This document shows, piece after piece, positions 56,985 through 64,000 of a stretch of 64,000 nucleotides of DNA. Numbering within the stretch: position 1 is the stretch's first letter; each line of letters begins with the position of its first letter. Under the pieces are notes generated by a model. It did not search any database, was not told where the DNA came from, and saw only the letters and a program-made list of their open reading frames with translations. Position numbers and translations under genes: made by a program. The stretch covers positions 17,045,941 through 17,109,940 of the forward strand of contig NW_004454159.1 in the NCBI RefSeq assembly GCF_000283155.1, read 5' to 3'. The DNA is from Ceratotherium simum simum. Taxonomy: Eukaryota > Chordata > Mammalia > Perissodactyla > Rhinocerotidae.

Positions 56985-59900
56985 ATGACAATAAATACAT
57001 ACTATCAATAGCCACTTTAAATGTCAATGGATTAAATGCTCCAATGAAAAGGCATAGGGTGGCTGATTGGATATAAAAACAAGACCCATATATATGCTGC
57101 ATACAAGAGACACACTTCAGACCTAAATACACTCACAAACTGAAAGTGAAGGATGGAAAAAGAAGCTCCATGCAAACAGAAATGAAAAGAAAGCTGGGGT
57201 AGCAATTCTTACATCAGAAAAAGTAGACTTTAAAATGAAAATTGTAACAAGAGACAAAGAAGGGTACTACCTAATGATAAAAGGAACAATCCAACAAGAG
57301 GACATAACACTTGTAAGTATCCATGCACCCAACATAGGAGCACCTAAATATATAAGGCAATTATTAACAAACATAAAAGGAGAAATAGACAGTAACACAA
57401 TAATAGTAGGGGATGTTAACACTCTACTTACATCAATGGACCGATCACCCAAAAAGAAGATCAATAAGGAAACATCAGCCTTAAACGTCACATCAGACCA
57501 GATGGACTTAGTAGATATATACAGACCATTCTATCCAAAAACAGAAGAATAATACACATTCTTTTCAAATGCACATGGAACATTCTCCAGAATAGATCAC
57601 ATATTAGGCCACAAAACAAGTCTCAATAAATTTAAGAACATTGAAACAATGCCAAGCATCTTTTCTGACCACAATGGTATGAAACTAGAAATCAACTACA
57701 TGAGAAAAACTGGAAAAGCCACAAATGTGTGGAGATTAAACAAAATGCTACTGAACAACAATTGGGTCAACAAAGAAATCAAAAGAAAAGTTAAAAAAAA
57801 ATTGGAGACAAAGGAAAATACAACATTTACTTATGGGATATAGCAAAATGGTACTAGTAGGGAAGTTTATAGCAACACAGGCCTACTTCAAAAAATAAGA
57901 AAAATCTCAAATAAATAATCCAACAGTACACCTAAAGGAAATATAAAAAGAAGAACAAAGCCCCAAATCAATAGAAGGAAAGCAATAATAAAAATCAGAG
58001 CAGAAATAAATGAAATAGAGACTGAAAAAAACAATAGAAAAAATCAATGAAACTAAGAACTGGTTCTTTGAAAAGATAAACAACATTGAAAAACCTTTAG
58101 TGAGACTCACCAAGAAAAAAAGAGAAAAGGTTCAAATAAATAAAATCAGAAACAAAAGAGGAGAAATTACAACAGACACCACAGAAATACAAAGGATTAT
58201 AAGAGAATAATACAAAAAGCTATACACCAACAAATTGGATAATCTAGAAGAAATGGATAAATTCTCAGAATCATACAACCTTCCAAAACTGAATCAAGAA
58301 GAAATAGAGAAGATCAAAACAGTAATCAAAAACCTCCCAAAAAACAAAAATCCAGGACCAGATGGCTTCCCTGGTGAATTCTACCAAACATTCAGAGAAG
58401 ACTTAATACTTATCCTTCTCAAACTCTTCCAAAAATAATGAAGAGAAGGCAAAGCTTCCTAATTCATTCCGTGAGGCGAACATTACTCTCATACCAAAAC
58501 CAAACAAGGACAACAAAAAAAGAAAATTACAGGCCAATATCACTGATGAATACAGATGAAAAATCCTCAACAAAATACTAGCAAATCAAATACAACAATA
58601 CATTAAAAAGATCATACATCATGATGAAGTGGGATTTATTCCAGGGATGCAGGGATGGTTCAATGTCTGCAAATCAATCAATGTGATACACCACATTAAC
58701 AAAATGAAGAATAAAAATCACGTGATAACCTCAATAGATGCAGAGAAAGCATTCAACAAGACACAGCATCCATTTATGACAAAAACTCTGAATAAAATGG
58801 GTATACAAGGAAAGTACCTCAACATAATAAAGGCCATATATGACAAACCAACAGGCAACATCATACTCAATAGTGAAAAACTGAAAGCTGTCTCTCTAAG
58901 AACAGGAACAGCAAGGATGCCCACTTTCACTACTTTTATTTAACATAGTATTGGAAGTCCTACCCTAGCAATCAGGCAAGAAAAAAGAAATAAAAGGGAT
59001 CCAAATTAGAAAGGAAGAAGTAAAACTGTCACTATTTGCAGATGACATGATTTTATATATAGAAAACCCTAAAGAATCCACCAAAAAACTATTAGAAATA
59101 ATAAATGAATACAGTAAAGTTGCAGGATACAAAATGAACATACAAAAATCAGTCACATTTCTATACGCTAACAACGAAATAGCAGAAAGAGAAATTAAGA
59201 ATACAATCCCATTTATAATTGCAACAAAAAGAAAAAATACCTGGGAATAAATTTAGCAAAGAGATTAACAACCTGGACACTGAAAACTATAAAACACTGT
59301 TGAAAGAAATCAAAGAAGACAAAGAAATGGACAGATATTCTGTGCTCATGGATTGGAAGAATTAACATAGTTAAAATGTCCATACTTCATAAAGCAATCT
59401 ACAGATTCAATGCAATCCCTATCAAAGTCCAAACGACATTTTTCAGAAACAGAGCAAAGAATCTAAAACAATAAAAACCCTAAATAGCCAAAGGAATCCT
59501 GAGAAAAAAGAACAAAGCTGGAGGTATCACACTCCCTGATTTCAAAATGTGTTACAAAGATATAGTAATCAAAACAGCATGGTACTGGCACAAAAACAGA
59601 TACACAGAAAAATAGAACAGAATCAAGAGCCCAGAAATAAACCAACACAACTATGCACAGCTAATTTTTGACAAGGGAGCAAAGAACATACAACGTTGAA
59701 AAGAAAATCTGTTCGATAAATGGTGTTGGGAAAACTGGACAGCCACATGCAAAAGAATGAAAAGTAGACATTCTTTCTACTTTACTGTCTACTCTAAATT
59801 AACATCACCATACACAAAAATTAACTCAAAATGGATTACAGACTTGAATGTAAGAATTGAACTATAAGACTTCTAGAAGAAAACATAGGCAGTACGCTCT

Positions 59901-60740
59901 TTGACATTGCAGTATGTCTTTTTGAATACCATGTCTCACCAGGCAAGAGAAACAAAAGAAAAAATAGACAACTGGTAGTACATCAAACTAAAAAGCTTTT
60001 TCACAACAAAGAAAACCATCAACAAAACAAAAAGACAACCTAAAATTTGGAAAAGATATTTGCAAATCATATATCTGATGGGGTTAATATCCAAAACATC
60101 TAAAGAATTCATACAACTCAACAACAAAAAAAACAAACAACCCAATTAAAAAATGGGCAAAGGTTCTGAGTAGACATTTTTCCAAAGAAGATATACAGAT
60201 GGCCAACAGGCCCATGAAAAGATGTTCAACATAGTTAATTATTAGGGAAATGCAATTCAAAACTACAATGAGATATCAACTCACACCTGTCAGAATGGCT
60301 AGAATTAACAAGAAAAGAATTAACAAGTGTTGGAGAGAATACAAAGAAAAAGGAACCCTCATATACTGCTGGTGGGAATGTAAACTGGTGCAGCCACTAT
60401 GGAAAACACTACGGACATTCCTCAAAAAATTAAGAATAGAACTGCCATATGATCCAGCTATGCCACTTCTGGGTATTTATCCAAAGAACATGAAAACATG
60501 CATGCAAAAAGATATTTGCACCCCTATGTTCATTGCAGCATTATTCACAATAATGGAAACAACCTAAGTGCCCATCAATGGGTGAATGGATAAAGAAGAT
60601 GTGGTATGTATACACAATGGACTACTACTCAGCCATAAAAAGATGAAATCTTGCCATTTGTGACAACATGGATGGACCTTGAGGGTATTATGCTAAGTGA
60701 AATAAGTGAAATAATACCATATGATTTCACTCCTAAGTGG
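56985..60740 (+). pseudogene. L1 ORF2 (endonuclease and reverse transcriptase), broken
   Basis: ORF2p nicks DNA and reverse-transcribes L1 RNA. An ATG at 56985 opens a frame that stops after eight codons. Endonuclease motifs remain: L-N-V-N-G near 57020, Q-E-T-H at 57104-57115, G-D-V-N near 57408, and S-D-H-N near 57665. Reverse transcriptase blocks follow: P-G-P-D-G-F near 58350, the D-A-E-K-A-F block near 58737, and F-A-D-D near 59036, where F-A-D-D is the common L1 catalytic motif. The C-terminal cysteine region is in the frame 60250-60567. Frames change at least four times and several stops intervene. The end near 60740 is inferred by comparison with other L1s. Confidence 0.9.
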
Positions 60741-60990
60741 AAGATAAAAAAACAACAAACAAACACATATATACAGAGATTAGATTTGTGGTTACCAGAG
60801 GGGAAGGGGGGAGGGAGGAGCAGGGAAGGGGTAATAAGGCACATGTGTATGGTGATGGATGATAATTAGTCTTAGAGTGGTGAACATGATGTAGTTTACA
60901 AAGAAATTGAAATATAATGATGTACACCTGAAATTTATATAATGTTATAAACCAATGTTACTGCAATTTAAAAAAATGATTTAAAAAAAA
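60741..60990 (+). mobile_element. 3' UTR and poly(A) of the full-length L1
   Basis: Contains the polypurine tract (G runs at 60800-60803, 60806-60811, 60813-60815, 60823-60825 and 60828-60831), then 'gatgtacacctgaaatttat', 'accaatgttactgcaattta' and an interrupted poly(A) at 60967-60990. A near-identical copy opens the window at 1-265. Confidence 0.92.
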
Positions 60991-61289
60991 AGGAAACTGA
61001 GAGGTCCTCTTAACCTTTCACCAGTTTCTCCAAAGGTTACTTCTTATGTACACCCAGGATATAACACCCAGGATATTGACATTGGTACAATGTGTGTGTA
61101 TAATTCTATGCCACTTTATCACATATGTAGATTTGGGTAAATACCACTAATCAGTTAGAGAACTATTCCGTCACCACAGTTCTCCGTGTGCTACCCCTTT
61201 AACTTATCACAGTCTACTGGTATCAACATTTTACCAGTGGAGAAACCTTACCACACTTTATGAACTTTTACTCTTCTCTACTTATAATT
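60991..61289 (+). repeat. Old dispersed repeat, piece 4 (right flank of the full-length L1)
   Basis: 'gagaggtcctcttaaccttt', 'cagtttctccaaaggttact', 'attgacattggtacaatgtg' and 'atgccactttatcacatatg' continue the repeat seen to the left of the L1. Strand and family are not settled. Confidence 0.45.
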
Positions 61290-62440
61290 GTGGTAAAAAT
61301 TTCTGCTACATACATTGCAGATCACATAAGACAATATTATAATTTTTGCTGTAACCATCAACCATTTTTTAATCCATAAAATCAAGAGAAGTAAAGTCTA
61401 TGGTATTTACCTATATTTTTCCATATTTTCACTCTTTTCATTGTTCTTCCTTCCTTCCTTCCTTCCTGATGTTCTAAGTTCCCTTCTGTTATCATTTCCT
61501 CTCTATTTAGAAAATTTTCTTTAGCCTTTATTTTAGGGTAGATCTGCTGGAGACAAATTCTCTTTCCTTCATCTGAGAATATCTTGATTTCTTCTTCATT
61601 CCTGAAGGATATTTTCACTGGGGATAGAATCCTGCATTGACAATTCTTTTCTTTCAGCAGTTGAGACATGTGTGCCACTTCCTTCTGGCCTCCCTGATTT
61701 CTGATGAGAAATCTGCTGTCATTTGAACAGCTTTCCCCTACCAGTAAGGTGTCATTTCCCTTGCTGGTTTCTTTGTCTTTAATAGTCATAAGTTTGACTA
61801 TGATGAATCTTGAAATGGATTCCTTTGGGTTTATACTGTTCCAGGTTCACTCAACTTCTTGAATCTGTTTGTTTATGTCTTTTGCTAAGTTTGGCAAATT
61901 TTCAGCCATTATTTTTTCTAGTTTTTCAGCAGCTCAACCCTCTTTCTCCTCTTCTTCTGAGATTCTGATGACCAAATGTTAGATTTTTTTTGGTTATAGC
62001 CTCACAGGTCCCAGAAACTCTCATTGTTTGTTTGCTTTTTCAATTTCTTTTCTCTTTGTTGTTCAGTTTGGGTAATTTCTGTTATCCGACCTTCAAGTTC
62101 ATTGATCCTTTCCTCTGTCCTCTCCATTTTGCTAAGTCCATTCATTAAGCTTTTTAACTTTGATTATTGTATTTTTCACTTCTAAAATTTCCATTTAGTT
62201 CTTCTTTATGTTTTCTCTTTCTTTGCTGAGGTTTTTTATTTTATTGTATTGTATTTTTTCAAGCATATTCACAAATGCTTGTTGAAGCATTTTTATCATG
62301 GCTGCCTTAAAATCATTGTCAGATAATTCTAACACCTCTGTCGTCTCAGCATTGGTGAGTATTGATTTTCTTTTCTCATTTAAGCTGACATTTTCATGGT
62401 TTTTGGTATGATGAGTAATTTTCAGTTGAATCCTGGACAT
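61290..62440 (-). pseudogene. Old L1 ORF1, antisense, partly readable
   Basis: Minus-strand L1 ORF1. The frame starting at the ATG 62438-62440 (81 codons to 62195) has the N-terminal region with E-L-S-D-N-D-F-K-A-A and then an M-L-Q-Q-A coiled-coil start. The frame 61789-61382 has the C-terminal part, with C-R-I-L-S-P-V-K-I-S-F followed by E-E-I-K-I-F-S-D. Both are typical of ORF1p in older mammalian L1s. The middle (61790-62190) is broken. A (TTCC)5 tract lies at 61447-61466, near its 3' end. The left boundary is approximate. Confidence 0.8.
61447..61466. repeat. (TTCC)5 microsatellite
   Basis: Five perfect TTCC units inside the old L1 ORF1 relic. Confidence 0.9.
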
Positions 62441-63250
62441 TTTCGGAGCTATTTTATGAGACTTTGGATCATACTTGAATAATCTGTTTTAGCAGCCTCC
62501 TCTGACACTGTGTGGGGGTGGTGTGTGTTGCCTCATTACTGTTATATGGCAGTAGAGGTCCAAGTTCTGCCTCTGTTGACACATTTGGGGGGGGAGGAGC
62601 ACCTTTTTATTGCTGGGAAGTGGGGAGTACCAGCTCCCCACTAAACCTCTGCTATACCACCTGGCTGGGAGGGAGAGGGATGCTTCATTACTACTCCCCA
62701 TATGGCTCTACATGGCTTCCCATGACACCCCAGGGATGAGCAGTAATACAAGTCTTGCCTGTCTACTAAGACTACTCTGATACCATCCCAGAAGACAGGG
62801 GCACTTCATTACTGATAGGTGGTAGAGGAAGTCCAGGTTCTCCTCTGGCACTATGGGGGGGTCAGAGTGGCTCATTATTGGCCTTCTCTGACCCTACCCT
62901 GGGGGAAGGCGAGAGACACCTTGTTACAGCTTGGTGAGGATGAAAGTTTAGACACACTACTTGGCCTTTGCTGGTGGGAGGAGGCCACAGCTTTTTTTGT
63001 GATATTTGGCTGGTTGTAGAGCCCCTATTACAAGTTTTCTGTCTTGCTAGGCTGCCCTATTCTTGTCCTTTGGCTAGAGAGTGCAGGCTTTTCTTGGAGG
63101 GTTTTTTTGCTCTGTGCCAGTTGGCATTTCCAGGTTGCCAGCTTCTCCAGTACCCAGTCCCTGATATGTGAGGCAAAAAGAAAACTCAAAGAACTCACTT
63201 CCATGTTGTGCCTCAGGTCCTGGGGTCCCTAGCCAGTTTGTCATCTTCTC
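62441..63250 (-). mobile_element. Old L1 5' UTR, antisense, with tandem units
   Basis: Directly upstream (on the minus strand) of the ORF1 start. From about 62490 to 63000 there are roughly five degenerate units, each with a 'cattactg' or 'cttgttac' core, a G-rich stretch and a 'gtccaggttc'-like core. This matches the repeated 5' UTR organisation of old mammalian L1s. ORFs of 62-81 codons here on either strand (for example 62512-62739, 62819-63019 and 62489-62701 minus) are by-products. Confidence 0.65.
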
Positions 63251-64000
63251 TTCACCGTTTACAGCCTTCTTATGCTTTTTCTATGTATAATGTCCAAGAT
63301 GTTTAGCTAAGTATACTTAGCAAGATGAACAGAAAAAAGTACATCTACTCCATCTTTTCAGAACTCTGCATTTCTTTTTTCTGCAGCATTTTAAATCAAA
63401 TGCCAGGCTTCATATTGTTTCATCCATAAAGACTTTAGTAAGTATAGGAAAATATTATTTTAAAATATAACCATGATACCATTGTCACAGGCCCCAAAAC
63501 TGAAAATAAATCTTTAATATCTAATAATCAGTTTTCAACCCCACACACTGTTGCCTCAAAAATGTCATTTTACACCTGTCTTCAAATCAAAATCTCAGAT
63601 AAGGTATGAACATTGCATTTGGCTGTTGGACCAAAATAGTTTCCCTCCTTTTGCTCTACCCAAGTCATTTAGCTGAAGAAAATTGGTCCTGTGATATTTC
63701 CTGTGTTCTAGATCTGGTTGACTGTATTCTTGAGTTATGATTTAATATGTTTCACAACCCTCCATTGTTCCTAGAAACTGGTAGTTAAACACAAAGGTAT
63801 GATTACACTCAGGTTCCATTTTTTTGAGAAAGATATTTCATAGGCAATTCTGTGTTCCTTCAATTACGCCACTTAAGTAGACACATAATATCTGGTAGTC
63901 CTGCATTTCAGAGGTTAACAATCAGTAGGTTCCTGTGGTAACAGTTTGAATCATTCATTAAAATGTTCCCCATTGACTGTTCACCTAATGCAGGGTTTCT
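63251..64000. repeat. Old dispersed repeat, piece 5, running off the window
   Basis: 'tttcatccataaagacttta', 'caaaaatgtcattttacacc', 'gaacattgcatttggctgtt' and 'aaactggtagttaaacacaa' again belong to the old dispersed repeat seen in pieces from 51190. This may be a later part of the same copy or a separate copy. The first 150 bases (63251-63400) are unassigned. Confidence 0.4.

Larger units (their letters stand above)
53863..60990 (+). mobile_element. Full-length but inactive L1, about 6.9 kb without its ERE
   Basis: A complete LINE-1 in order: a 5' end with the 'gggagatggtggcataggag' motif, a GC-rich 5' UTR (to about 55600), ORF1, ORF2, a 3' UTR with a polypurine tract (60798-60831) and poly(A). 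A young ERE lies in the 5' UTR at 54238-54460. Both reading frames are broken by stops and frameshifts, so it cannot move itself. A clear target-site duplication is not visible; the flanks at 53850-53862 and 60991-61003 share only a rough A/G-rich match. Its 3' end matches those at 1-265, 23867-25376 and 30985-31090, so all belong to related L1 subfamilies. Confidence 0.92.

Noticed and set aside
53863..60990. Possible active L1
   Set aside because: ORF1 has a premature stop. ORF2 stops after eight codons and changes frame several times, so the copy cannot encode its own machinery.

Overview
This window looks like ordinary AT-rich, non-coding DNA from a mammalian nuclear genome, almost certainly an odd-toed ungulate (horse or a close relative). 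The main clue is nine copies of the tRNA-derived ERE-type SINE. Its head (GGGCCGGCCC, an A box, and a B box reading GGTTCGGATCC) is characteristic of perissodactyls. Four L1 3' ends also share one young-looking 3' UTR type. MIR, L2, old L1M and LTR relics are what any placental mammal would carry. I see no host protein-coding exon, no functional RNA gene, no CRISPR array and no bacterial or plasmid feature. The open reading frames are short and either lie inside repeats or read as chance ORFs.

Layout. 1-265 is the 3' tail of an L1 that enters from outside the window, followed by an old L1M to about 2125. 2.1-13.4 kb is mostly unrecognised DNA with two MIRs, LTR-like relics, one ERE and an L1M split by an LTR-like insertion. 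13.4-21.8 kb has two L2 copies, two EREs and long unrecognised stretches. 22.0-23.7 kb holds an old L1M interrupted by a MIR and by the 5' end of an endogenous retrovirus. 23.85-25.39 kb is a 5'-truncated L1 with a perfect 13-bp target-site duplication. 26.2-30.0 kb is an old minus-strand L1 carrying two nested EREs in opposite orientation. 30.98-31.09 kb is a very short L1 insertion with a perfect 18-bp duplication. 31.7-46.0 kb has two more EREs and older relics (L2, MIR, LTR-like, L1M) separated by unrecognised DNA. 46.0-51.1 kb is an ERVL-type LTR and old plus-strand L1 sequence.

51.2-64.0 kb is a stack of nested insertions. An old dispersed repeat is interrupted by a minus-strand L1 ORF2 fragment, an ERE, a full-length but dead plus-strand L1 (about 53.86-60.99 kb) that itself carries a young ERE in its 5' UTR, and a minus-strand L1 5' UTR plus ORF1.

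How the parts work together. The only biology visible is retrotransposition. L1 copies show the hallmarks of target-primed reverse transcription (5' truncation, poly(A) tails, target-site duplications), and the EREs carry the same type of tails and duplications, as expected if L1 enzymes mobilised them. Every L1 and retroviral reading frame here is broken. Repeat subfamily names are from memory of consensus sequences, not from a database search, and boundaries of old elements are approximate. I found no convincing new biological system.
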